Program-made: the position numbers and the translations under genes
Assembly: GCA_022559845.1 (NCBI GenBank)
Contig: CM040127.1
Location: forward strand, 37,658,708 to 37,722,707
Source of the DNA: Amorphophallus konjac
Taxonomy: Eukaryota > Streptophyta > Magnoliopsida > Alismatales > Araceae
Length of the DNA: 64,000 bases
Direction: 5' to 3'
In this document: one piece after another, positions 53,840-64,000 of the stretch
How positions within the stretch are numbered: position 1 is the first letter of the stretch
Layout of the letters: every line of letters begins with the position of its first letter
The notes under the pieces: generated by a model
What the model was told of the DNA's origin: nothing
Databases searched by the model: none
The model's input: the letters and a program-made list of their open reading frames with translations, nothing else

Positions 53840-56441
53840 TGTGAGACCCGTGCTTTAATAGATCTTTACCGATAATGGAATAGAATTAAATTCCATGAAT
53901 TTTGGCTATTTTTATGAAATTTACGGGCTTTTTCTAGCAATTAATCTAATTAGATTAAAGCCTTTAAGTAAATAAGTGGGCATTTATACAAATACGCTTC
54001 TTTGAGTGTCTAAATTGCAAATAGGGGTTAAAAATCAAAAAAAAATATTTTAACCTTTTTTTAACCCACGGTCGACCCTCTCTCTCTCCCACTTTCCATT
54101 TTCTCCTTCCCCCCTCCTCCTTTCGCCCGAACACGCAGGAAACCGCGGGCGGACGCCCGCGACCTCCCCCCTGCTCGTCTTCTCGGTGCGGCGACCGGCC
54201 GGCGCACGGCGGAGGGCGGCGGCATCTCCGGCGACCTGGCAAGGAGGGTGAGGTCGCGGCTGCGACCCCTCCCCTTTTCACCCGCGACACCGTGAGCGGC
54301 GGCTTCCTCTTCCCCTTTTCCTCTTCGCGGCGGCGACGGCAACCTGGGGCCACGGCGGCGGGCTCCGGCGGCCTCGCCGGCGAGCTGCGGAGGTGGAGAT
54401 CACGGCGGCACCCTCGTCTGTGCGAACTGCGGTGGAAGACGACGGCATCAGCGGCTTCCTCCCTCTCCTCACGGTGGAATCGTCGTCCTCGGCCTAGATC
54501 CGGAGGAGGGGCGGCCTTCCTAGCCTCGTTTGGAGTGACAAGGAACGCCGTGGCAACAACCCAGGATGATCCGTGAAGTGGAGAGACGACCGGGCAAAGG
54601 ATGAACCACAGCCACCCTTGGCTTGCATGCGGCCGGATCGGACATTTCGGCACGTTTAAGGTAGGGGGATCGTCGCCCTAGCCTGTTAAATCGTTCCAAA
54701 AGCATGCCCATTGTCTTTATGTTTTAATAGCATGCCCATCGTCTCTATGTTTTCAAAGCATGCCCATTGTCTTTATGTTTTAATAGCATGCCCATCGTCT
54801 TTATGTTTTAATAGCATGTCCATCGTCGCTGAGTTCATAGATTAACTACAGCATGCCCATCGTCGTTGAGTTCATAGATTATAAATTGTTATATGGAGAT
54901 GATGGATTGGTAGGGAACATGTTCAAAATAATAATTCCCGTCGATTTGAGTCGACCGGGGAAGGATCCGATTGTGATTCCGGTGGATCCGATTCTCCGGT
55001 AAGGACGATGTTTAATTTATTTTAGATTTTATAACGGTTCGCTATAAACCTTTTATTGAACCGAGCGGCTGACGATTAAATCGCGTAAATAAATTAAATT
55101 TGAATGGTGGAAGAAATCTCACGGTTAATCCGTTGAGTAGCATGCGGCGGTTCGTCGTTCGATCGCCTAAAACCATAGCGGCCCTAGTTCGACCGCTTGT
55201 TCTATAATGGTGCGTGTTCATTTAAATTATGCATTTAATTATGGGATAATTGCCATTTCAACATGTTCAATAGTTTATGCATTTAGCTATGAAATAATTC
55301 CCATTTTAGCATGTTCAAATTGTTTAAACATTGAATTATTGAATATGGCCATTTTAGTATGCTTGGTTAGTTATGCATTTAATCTTGCTTAATTGCCATA
55401 TTTAATTGTTATCATAGATTATGGCATATTTTTAGATCCCAATAGAGCTTTATTCTCTTTCCTAGTGATGGAACCACCAGTCGTAGTCCGACGACTTTCA
55501 GTGTTGATCCCACCCGGGAGAGGTGGCGGGGTATCCCAGTTTCACGGTTTTTAAGCTAGTTCCGTGGGGCCCAGTCCAACTGTAACGTCCTACGGAGGGG
55601 AATACTTGCAAGAGGCCTGGCTCTAGGCACGAGCCGGTATGTGCACACGTGGTTAGAGACTTGGACTGACACTGACGAGTGTTGCTCTGACTAGTTACTT
55701 GTTCTGGTATTGTTACGCGTCTCGCTTGCTACGATCAGGCTTGCGTAGATGCTTGAGACGCAGTGTAAGCCGTCAGTGGACGCATCTGGTTTCTTCTTCT
55801 GATGGATATCTTCTCATTTTTTCTATTGTCACTTGGAAATGATTGAGTTATTGTCTATTGGTAGATCTCGAATACTTGCGTTTAAATTCTAATTGGCATG
55901 CTAGTTAGCTGTTCATAAACTGTTTAGTTAGTTTTACAGCTTTATTAAATTATCATTTATTTATGCCAATGCTTATTTTACTGCTTTCCTAGAGTTAGTT
56001 GCGAGTTAGGGATTTATGTGAACCCTACTGAGTCTCTGCCGTGAGACTCACCCCTTCCTTTTACAGGTGAGGCGGAGCATCAGGCCACAGGATTCTCTCG
56101 TACTTTTGGTGAAAAACGTTAGAGCCAACAGTGGTCTGTCAGTGGTCGGTTAGTGGTCAGTCTATTCCTTTTCTTCTTTTGAGCCGGGCTACGTCCTGTG
56201 TAGTTATTTATTTTGACCATTGTACAGTGTGGGACTTGTGATATATGGATCTGGACGACTTGTATAAATTTACCACTCTGAAATGTTTAATTGCTTCCGT
56301 TTAAAGTTCAATTGAATGCTTTAATTAATATTACGCGTGTAATTTCTATTTGTTATGCATCCCCTCGACAAACACTCACTAACCCTTACGGGGCCTCATC
56401 AGCCTCTTGGGTGACTTCCCCGAGCTCTTGGTATCGGTAAA
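53840..56441 (+). repeat. Family-C 3' LTR, main part
   Basis: It matches the 5' LTR. It breaks at GTAAA, where the family-D solo LTR inserted, and its last 46 bp are at 60615-60660. The region 56100-56170 shows the uninterrupted site of the family-E insertion. The conserved hairpin block is at 56029-56078. The 229-codon minus-strand frame (53964-54653) is a GC-rich LTR artefact. Confidence 0.93.
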
Positions 56442-59400
56442 TGTGGACGCACTAAAATTCGCTCATTTAGGTTATTCGTTTATTTAAGTGCGTGGGCGTG
56501 CCAGTCACAAAGTGACGATTTGTTTGGGCTTCAAAGAGCCCATGGTGCGCTCGAGCTGACTTTGTCAGACGATTGTGTGGTTCGTGTTGGGACCAAAACT
56601 TGCCGCGCCATAAAGGTCGCGGCGTCATTTACATCCCCCATACGAGGGAACACCCTTGATTAATCGCCGGGATTCAGGGCCTCATGGCCAGGAAATTAAT
56701 TGCATGAAAGGCCTATTAGGAGGTATTGAAATCCTCGCGCGAGGGCGAGAAGAAAATCATTCGCGGTCATGTCGGTCGTGTGCTGACCATTTAATGTTCG
56801 GACGAGTGTCCGTCTCGAGAAAATCGCGATTATCGCGGGAAGACCGGAATGCATGTATGCCGAGGTACGGCAAATTTATTGTTCGGAAGAACGGAAAACG
56901 TTAGGCTAAGCCTCGGTTGGAGCGGTCAAAAATCAATAAATCTGTTGGCCCGGTGCAAGAGCAAGCTGCGTCCATACTGCGGTGGGCCCCCCGCGGTCGA
57001 AGCAAGACTTGCATGAGCGTCATTAATATTTCCGGTGCCAAGGGGCAACGGGGATGTCCGGGGACCAGATCCCAGAACCAATATGTGTTCGAAGGGAGCG
57101 GGCTATAGGCCGAGGATGTGGGTCAGACAATAGCCATGATCGGGCGGGCCCGAGGCCTAAGCGTGGCCCACGAATGCCTTATCGATATTCCCACGTGTAG
57201 GGTCCGGGGATGACGAGAGCCATCCCGTTCCATTCCGATTTTTGTCGGTCATTCGTGGACCACTTTGTGTTCGGACCAGTGTCCATATTGAAGGTACGAC
57301 GTAGATGGAAAATAAACCCGTACAAATGTATGTCGAGTTTACGGCAATCTCAATGAAAGAGCAGGAACGAATCCCAACGGGAAAGCATCAAGTTTGATAG
57401 ACTATCGGCCCAAAGCAATGTCGGATTACGACCGTATTGGGGTGGCTCCCAAAGTTCGAATCCGACTTGGAGGGGCGGCGTCAATGTTCCCTTTATACCG
57501 AGTCTTGAGGAGAATGAGGCTGCGGAGTGGAGCTTATCATTTATTATTATCATTTAAATTTCTATCATTACTATTTGTTACTTCTTTATACTTTTCTGGT
57601 GAGTTTGTTATTATTGTTCATTTATTATTATTTTTATTATTATTATCTACTTATCTATTTACTATACTCTTTTTATTGAATTAGTAATTATTATTACTCA
57701 TTTCCCCCTTTTTATTATTATAATTTTATCATCATTATTATTACTTATCTCCCTCTTTATTGTTATCATTTGTTTATTTATTGGGCTTGTCATCATTATT
57801 ATTTACCTCCATTTTTGTTATTATAATTTTATTATTATTGTTACTATTTATTCCCCCCTTTCTTTTTTATGAGTCCGTTATTATTATTATTGCATGTTGC
57901 ATTCGTCACGTATGTGGAGGGACAGAGAGTGTACCGCTAGGGGATGATTTTGGGGTGTACCGCTGGAAGCAGTGGAGGAGCGTGCCGCTGAAGGCAAAGG
58001 GGTGTACCGCTGAAAACGGTGGAGACTGTGCCGGTGAAGGAGGCGGGAGCGTGCTGGTGAAGGGGCAGGGTCTGCCAAGGTCTATGCAGCTGAGGTCGGG
58101 TTGAGGAAGTTCCCTCTGTTCATGAGGCGCACGTGAGGAGTTTTGACTTGATTTTCTTTTATTCATGAAATGCATGTGAGGGGTTGATTTGGTTTTCTTT
58201 TACTCACGTAGAGCATGTTCATGGCTATGTTGGATGGGCCGTCGTAAAGAGGCGAGTGTTCAGTGATTCGGGATCTCCGGGGTTCGTTGTTATTTCGGCA
58301 AAACTACTGCATTAGTGTTTATTCCGTTCATTTGTTATTTCTGCTTACATTATTTCTTTTCTTTTATTATTGTTGTTGCTAGGTTAATTCTGACGAAAAT
58401 TCGGCAGCATCTCCCCTTGACCCGGATGGTAAAGGAATAACAAGGAACATGCCCACGGGGGTGGCATGAACCAACAGCTGAGGAGGGTGCCTGAGCAGCC
58501 GCCTTTAAGGAAACATCGGAAAACTCGGAGAAAACATCGAACGAGGAACCAGTAGACTGATGCAAACTATGAGTACACCGGGGAGGTGATGGCCAAGGAG
58601 TGCCGGGCTGACAGTCCAAGGGTGTGCCGCAGGGCGGCCAAGGAAGGGAGGTGTACCGCTGACAAGAAGAGAGAGGGTGCACCGCTGAATGGCCCTAAGG
58701 GGAGTGTGCCGCCAGGCAAACTCAAGGAAGGCTGTACCGCCAAACGGCCGAATGGGAGAGGCGTACCGTTGGGGGCCCTGAGTGGTAGAATGACTGGAAG
58801 CTTGAGGGTGCGTGGGCATACCACTGGTCCCGAAGGAGGGCAAAGGAGGACGTTCTGGGCATTGAGTGACTCCAATGTGTTAAAGAGAATGGGCTCCCAC
58901 AGACCCGTATGGCAAGATCAGGAGTTGTTATGCAATGGAAAGCCATTGAAGAGGGACGAGGCTGGCCATACCCTGTCAAGCCAGGAGCAAACCCTATTGA
59001 CTGCATAAACCAGCGCCACGGGAAATCAGGTAGAACAGGGAGTTGGGAGGTTGAGGGAAGAGAAAGCAAAACCACAAGAGACCGGTGAGGAGAAGACGAC
59101 AAATGCAGTAAGAAGCAAAACTGAACGTTATTTCATTCATGGAGGATTCGATATGACAAAGATCATGGCCCGAAGACCCCACATCGTACAATGCATCCCT
59201 AAACAAAAGGAGGGAAGAAAACTAAGAATAGGAAAGAAAAGAAAGTTGGGGAGAGGGTTGGAACGAGGAAGGGCAGCCATTCCCTTTCCTCCATTCCTTC
59301 CCCCTCTGCTACATGCAACGCTCCTCTCTCTTTTTCCTATATTTCTTCTACCTTCTTCTTCTCTTCTTCTTCGCTTCGAACAGGTTTCTTCGCACGCAGC

Positions 59401-60609
59401 TCCTCTCTTCGAAGATCCTCCCTCTACCAAAAATCCATCATCTCTCTTCTGTCTGTGGAGGGCCTTTTTATACGTGGACGGTTGACGGGGGAGCCTCATG
59501 ATGGCACTGCCATCCGAGGTTGACTTCGGTATCTTCCTCGTCAGGCGAAGATCTCCCCTCCTCCAGCCAGAAGGTGACACGGAGACAGGCGCTAGCTGGC
59601 TTTGAAGTGGCTGGACTGCGCGCCAATGGGTCTGCCTTTTGACCGTTGTATCTTTTGCCGGTGCGTGCCGTCGGGAGGCTTTCAGCGCTGTGCCGCTGGG
59701 GAAAGGGCGCAGGGCGTTGAGGGCAGAAAGGCTGTGCCGCTGACAGCTTGTTGCAGTGTGCCGTTGAGGGGCTCCCCAGACCGTGCCGCTAAAGGGCCAA
59801 AGGCCTTGCCGCTGAAGGAGCCAAGAAGCCCTGTGCCGCTGGAAGGGCCAAGGACCCTGTGCCGCTGAAGGGCCAAAATTTGGTAGATGAGTGTATAGAC
59901 TTCGCGTGCATGAACTCTGTACAGACTTGCCACATGAGTGTATAGACTTCGCGTCTGAACTCTGTATAGACTTGTCTCATGAGTGTATAGACTTTGGCAA
60001 GGCAACTGGACGATGTACAGACTTGAGCAAGGAAGGTCTGTACAGACTCGAGAGTTCACAATGTATAGACTTTGGCAAAGTAAGGGCTGTACAGACTTCA
60101 ACTCAGCTGCAATGTATAGACTTGCAGGGGCAACGTCGGTAAAGCTACCAATGTATAGACTTCCAAGGCTTCACCGATGTATAGACTTGGAAGTTGAACT
60201 GGTGGATGTGCAGACTTCGATTGTGCAATCAGCCAACGTACAGACTTGGGCTGACGGCTGCATAGACTTCGTGTGCAACTGCCAACGTACAGACTTGGGC
60301 TGACGGCTGTATAGACTTGGTGAAGCCCTGAATGAAGCGTGCCGCTGAAGGGCCAAATGGCCGTGCCGCTGAAGGGCTGAAGGGCCGTGCCGCTGGAGGT
60401 CCAGAATAGTGTGCTACTGAAGGCTTGGAAGAGGTGTGCCGCTGAGGGCCTCCAAGGAGTGTGCCGCTGAGGCTTAAAAGAAGTGTGCCGCTGGAGGCAC
60501 TTCGGCGGCTTCTTTTCCTTCTTTTCTTCTTATCATCTTCCCTTCTCTCTTCTCCTTTTCTTTATTCCCCTGCGCGTAAACATGGGGTGAGAGTTTTCTA
60601 GTGTCCACA
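56442..60609 (-). mobile_element. Solo LTR, family D, minus strand (about 4.2 kb)
   Basis: On the minus strand it starts TGTGGACACTAG and ends GTGCGTCCACA, with perfect 5-bp duplications GTAAA (56437-56441 and 60610-60614). Matching blocks to 11462-15770 include the LTR start, TATA box (59465-59472), CCGGGTCAAGGGGAGATGC (complement near 58418), the AT-rich tract and the end. Its U3 (59480-60609) contains both AGCGGCAC and AAGTCTRTACA motifs; the plus-strand family-D copy has only the first. At 4.2 kb it is long for a solo LTR, and no internal domain or coding region is visible. Confidence 0.88.
59690..60500 (-). repeat. U3 motif arrays in the minus-strand family-D LTR
   Basis: Read on the minus strand, about 17 copies of AAGTCTRTACA lie between 59890 and 60325, flanked on both sides by about 15 copies of CAGCGGCAC (59690-59875 and 60335-60500). 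Both lie upstream of the TATA box at 59465-59472. The 11-bp motif is the same as in the copia LTR at 8213-9815, but the spacers are unrelated. Confidence 0.83.
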
Positions 60610-60744
60610 GTAAATCAATGATATTGGGTTATCGGTATCCGGATCTCCTAGGTCGTCACACAGCATATCTTACTATTGCCAGTCCTGATCTGATATCCTT
60701 CAATTGCTGTAAAACTTGTAGCATGTTCAGCCTTTGATCAGGTG

Positions 60745-62215
60745 AAGATGCAGCTCAAGGCCAGTGTCAGCATGAAGAACAAATGATCATGCAACTCAAT
60801 GCCAGTGTTAGCATGAAGAGCAACTCGTCCCTTGTCACCCCCACTGCATCTATCACCAATTTGGGTTGAACAGTTCATCAAGGATTGCTTCTTCTTTACG
60901 GTCGAGGCAACCCATTGCGGCACATCCAAGTCATCAAGTGCTTCCCTTGGCAACCTACCATCAACAGCTCCAACAATATCACGCCAAGACTATACACATC
61001 GGTCATGCATGGTGTTAGCATCCTTGACCTTGGAGAGCTCTCAGGCATGATATCTCGATGGCCCGTTGTTGGGTTCTGAGCCGGGAGAGATGATAGCCTG
61101 CAATAGTGACAATGGTGTGACTGTCGAGCAGGACGTTTTTGCTGGTTAGGTTCCCATGAACCATGTTTGCCTGGGTGTGAAGGTAGTCCAGACCCTTTGT
61201 GACCCCGATCATTATGTCTATCCTTGTTGGCCAATCCATGTGAGGGGTACCGGAACTATGAGCTGCATGCAGCACCAAAAATGGATTCTTTTCAAAGAAA
61301 CAATATTGCCTTAAATGTCAAGAGTAAACAGAAGATGAAAACAAAATTTAGCTCTCCAATTACGAGTGAGAGTAGAATAAGCCTAGAAAGGCTAGTATGC
61401 ATTCAGAAACTGAGGCTTAGTAAAAAGCACTTCTTTTAACTTAAAAAACCATTACAAATATTGAAAAGGAACGTGGTAACTTCAATCAGAAGAAAGGAAA
61501 GTAGGAAACTAATTTACCAATGCAAGTTCCTGATTCAATATTTATAATTTTAACACATCTCCAGGATGTTAAAAGTGTTCTCTCTATTGCAAGTGGGTGG
61601 AACATCCAATCATTAAATGGTTGATACCCTTGTGTGAACATATTAACATCTTAATGCCCTAAAATTGAAACTCATCACAAAGTCTTGTAACCTATGATTT
61701 TCTCAAAAGAATTGGTCTAAAGAGAAAAATGAACCCCACCTCACATCTCATTTTTCTATTTGCATTGAGGAATGTAGATAAACAGAACCTGGAGTATGTA
61801 TGGAAGAAGGCGTGGATGTACATTTTATCGGGATTCACTAAGCTAAAGTGGAAATTTTCAATCTATGCATGAGGGGTGCAAATTGCAAAACCAGTTCAGC
61901 TCCATCAGGCCTTACCATGCAGAACACCTGAGAGGCTCCCCATGGGCATATAATTGAACAGTAGCAGCTTCTCATGTTTCATCTGGGTACCAAGATATTA
62001 TTGTGTTGAATCTTCCCCGGAAGCTTTACTTTGGTCTCAAACTCCTTCGTGCCTTGCCCCTTCAGCCTCTTCACAACCACCTCCCTCCTGTTCTGAAGTG
62101 TGGCCCTGTACGTTGTTCTGTAGGTGCTCCTTCATGGCCTCAAATGCATTAATTAAATTTTCTATAACTGATGGGCTGGAAATGAACATCTTACCTCTGG
62201 AGGACAGTTCTTCAC
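60745..62215 (-). pseudogene. LRR receptor-like kinase remnant B (IMK2/IMK3-like)
   Basis: Minus-strand exon 1 (about 62215-61916) carries TTYRATLQNRREVVVKRLKG and, after shifts, KLLLFNYMPMGSLSG, ending at a donor CATG|GTAAGG. Exon 2 (61262 to about 60745) follows a 653-bp intron with a CAG acceptor at the same codon as in kinase A and reads THMDWPTRIDIMIGVTKGLD, YLHTQANMVHGNLTSKNVLL, TIAGYHLSRL (DFG replaced by GYH), then frame changes around APELSKVKDANTM, DVYSLGVILLELL and LDVPQWVASTVKK. Several frameshifts and stops make it more decayed than kinase A. Its C-terminal lobe fades out near 60745. It looks like an older paralogue of kinase A. Confidence 0.85.
61263..61915 (-). other. Intron of kinase remnant B
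   Basis: GT-AG boundaries at the same codon position as the 126-bp intron of kinase A, but about five times longer. No feature is recognised inside. Confidence 0.7.
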
Positions 62216-62223
62216 CTTCTTCC

Positions 62224-62995
62224 TTAACTTCCTTTCCTCCCTTTCTTCATCATGATAGTGAGTTGGTCAACAGAAGAAGCAATTCGTTTAAGTAATTGTT
62301 CAATGCGATGTCTCCATGATCGCTCATCTTTGATGTTGTATGGCAGGGGGTTCCCAGTGATGGTGGGTTGTGGCCTCTGTCTTAATTCTTTGAGTCCTAT
62401 TGGGGTTTGGAGTTGGCTCTGTGGGTGGGATCGAGTTTGAGGCTCAGGCAGTTCATTGAGCTTTACTTTCTTGGGCTGCGACTGCTCCTCTTGATGCTCT
62501 AGTATTTGTGGGTAGCTTTTCCTCATGGCCATGTTAGACTTTTTCTGATAGATGGAACAGCAAATCATAGCATGTTAGTAGATCAAACAAAGTTCAACAG
62601 AATGCATTATCGAATAAACATGATAAGGAGTTAACATGACATATTAATGCATTAATGTGTTTACTTTAATTGATGTGTTAACATATTAATGCATTAATGT
62701 TGAAATGAAGCATGACCATGTTAATGATTAATGTTACAATGAAGAATTAATGTATTACTGCTCTAATGTTCTTACCATGTTAAAACATTAACGTTAAGAT
62801 GATGCATAACAATAACATTAACGTTAAGATGAAGCATAACAATCTTACAACATTGAGGTTAACATGTTTACCTCCTCTGATGTGAGCTTCTGGAATTCAT
62901 ATGCCCAAAATGTACCCTTCCTGTTGAATGCTTGGGGTATCCATTCTTGGCACCTTTGGAAAGCAGACGTGAAGAAGCTATTGTAGGTAGAAGAG
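62224..62995 (-). CDS. Unidentified two-exon gene fragment
   Basis: Minus-strand exons 62995-62872 and 62544-62224 join in phase 0 across an intron with GTAAAC and TATCAG ends. Exon one reads STYNSFFTSAFQRCQEWIPQ, AFNRKGTFWAYEFQKLTSEE; exon two begins KKSNMAMRKSYPQILEHQEE and has a basic, Gln/Pro-rich region, then ERSWRHRIEQLLKRIASSVD, ending TAA at 62224. An acceptor AG precedes exon one, so more exons may lie upstream. Both exons are open, unlike the adjacent kinase remnant. The family is not recognised. The stop lies only about 10 bp from the start of kinase remnant B. Confidence 0.45.
62570..62860. repeat. ATTAATG/ATTAACG repeats in the intron
   Basis: About 15 copies of CATTAATG, GTTAACAT or ATTAACGTTAAGATG in loose tandem arrangement, giving a low-complexity, self-complementary AT-rich intron. 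Confidence 0.7.
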
Positions 62996-63379
62996 CTTTA
63001 AGCCTATAAGCATTTCTCTGGTATTGCCCAGAAAGATGCTTTATCTTGGAGTAAACTGGCATCTACAATTCCTGAGGTCGATCCTATTTGCCACCCCCCC
63101 CACCTCTTAAGTCCTTGTTATCTAAAGCAGGCACTCTCAAGATCAATGTGGGTGGAGCCCTCTTTTCCTGAGGTCGATCGATCCTAAGCCATCTCTTTCG
63201 GTGATATCCAAAATTCTCCCTCCCTTCGGCAGGAAGATACGGATGCTCGCAAGCGGCCTTCTTTCATTTCCCGCCAGCTTGATCTGCTGTGGGTCTCCAA
63301 ATAGAGATTTCTCTTCCCCAAAGAAGATGTTTTGGATATGTATCTGGCAAGCAGATGTTCTTTAATGTTTAGATCTCTA
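62996..63379. other. Unassigned sequence
   Basis: No exon, repeat or element end recognised. It includes a short duplicated TCCTGAGGTCGATC (63071 and 63169). Confidence 0.5.
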
Positions 63380-63520
63380 ATGTCATCTCTGGAGGAGTGG
63401 AACGAGCGTGCCTGCTCTTGCTCCTAAGAGGCACGCCATGCGGTGGATGCCAAGATCAACAACCGAACTTTGGCGGCGGCCATAGGAGGAAAAGTGCTTG
63501 GGCTTGGTGTTGCTCTCCAG
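63380..63520 (+). pseudogene. Possible first exon of an unknown gene, with one stop
   Basis: A plus-strand frame from ATG 63380 reads MSSLEEWNERACSCS, a TAA at 63425-63427, then EARHAVDAKINNRTLAAAIG, GKVLGLGVALQ and a donor-like CAG|GTTAGG. The sequence after the stop looks protein-coding by composition. One stop implies a decayed exon or a sequence error. Family not recognised; weak call. Confidence 0.3.
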
Positions 63521-64000
63521 GTTAGGCACTTTTCTCGCTCCGTTCTGCAGCCTGCTTCCTTTTTTCTTTACGAATTGTACTAGACTTCCTTGAAATCTTC
63601 ACAGGCGCCTTTTAGATTTCTTTCATGGATTCTCTAACCTCCAACTCAGAACACAAAACCGAGAATTCATCTGCGATTCGATTGTGAGGTCAATGAACGA
63701 CACTGTAGGTATTAGGTAACCTCGTATCTCCCTCAAACCCTGCCCTGCTTTGTGTTTTCCTGTTATCCACAACTGGTGCTCACAACTTGTTCGATTTTAT
63801 GCTCGACGGGCCTACTTTTATCCGGTTAGTTAAAAGTGCTTTGGCTAAGAAGTGTATCTTCATGATAGGAGGTGTTGTGTATCATATTTGTACGTATGTT
63901 AGGAAATCCTTGGTCTACACGTTTTTTTCATCATTCCATTTTCTCTGTAATGAATAAAGTTCGTCAATTTCTGTTGATCTCCTTCTAGTTACTGATGTCA
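63521..64000. other. Unassigned sequence to the window end
   Basis: No coding frame, repeat or element end recognised. Confidence 0.5.

Larger units (their letters stand above)
44393..60660 (+). mobile_element. Full-length Tekay-type Ty3/gypsy element, family C, with nested insertions
   Basis: Perfect 5-bp duplications CAGCA (44388-44392 and 60661-60665) flank LTRs starting TGTGAGACCCGTGC and ending TCGTCACA. The 5' LTR (44393-49045) holds a family-E LTR. The interior has a primer-binding site (49048), gag, protease, reverse transcriptase, RNase H, integrase, a chromodomain-like C-terminus and a polypurine tract. The 3' LTR (53840-56441 and 60615-60660) is split by a family-D solo LTR. Without insertions both LTRs are about 2.65 kb. 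Many stops and frameshifts make it inactive. The domain order and sequence type are those of the Tekay/Del chromovirus clade. Confidence 0.95.

Noticed and set aside
53964..54653. 229-codon minus-strand frame in the family-C 3' LTR
   Set aside because: It overlaps GC-rich LTR sequence; the matching 5' LTR region lacks the same long frame.

Overview
This is plant nuclear DNA, most likely angiosperm and heterochromatic or intergenic. The evidence is stacked LTR retrotransposons primed by initiator-Met tRNA (TGGTATCAGAGC), Tekay-type Ty3/gypsy polyproteins, hAT- and Harbinger-like elements with clear target-site duplications (TSDs), and fragments of an IMK2/IMK3-type LRR receptor kinase with GT-AG introns. 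I could not place the species. By my boundary calls about 85% of the window is transposable element, and I see no intact gene.

Layout. (1) 1-10949: a Ty1/copia SIRE/Maximus-like element whose 5' end lies outside the window. It keeps a decayed gag with about six zinc knuckles but no pol, and has a 3.0 kb 3' LTR. A family-A solo LTR (4829-7242) sits inside it. (2) 10950-15852: a remnant of another LTR, then a family-D LTR (11462-15770). (3) 15853-26367: a family-A gypsy element with its interior mostly deleted. Its 5' LTR is split by a family-B gag-protease element (17958-24347, TSD AGTCC). (4) 26368-30160: a decayed receptor-kinase gene (minus strand), a short unidentified exon and a direct duplication. 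(5) 30161-35045: a 4.9 kb hAT-like element (TSD TTGACTAC) with a nested hAT MITE (TSD CATGCACT) and a gene-like exon pair. (6) 35046-44392: a coding remnant split by a 3.9 kb Harbinger-like element that carries a Myb/SANT remnant and an 82-bp minisatellite. It is followed by a MITE containing a Harbinger-like element containing a family-A solo LTR. (7) 44393-60660: a full-length but decayed Tekay element, family C (TSD CAGCA), with a family-E LTR in its 5' LTR and a family-D solo LTR in its 3' LTR. (8) 60661-64000: a second decayed receptor-kinase fragment and two unidentified gene remnants.

The most interesting signals are in the LTRs. An 11-bp motif (AAGTCTRTACA) occurs about 44 times just upstream of the TATA box in the copia LTR and about 17 times in the unrelated family-D LTR. 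The transcribed leaders of families A and B carry arrays of short GC-rich hairpins, and the same array type occurs in two families. A conserved hairpin followed by a 3'-splice-site-like sequence recurs in every family A, B and C LTR copy that retains that region.
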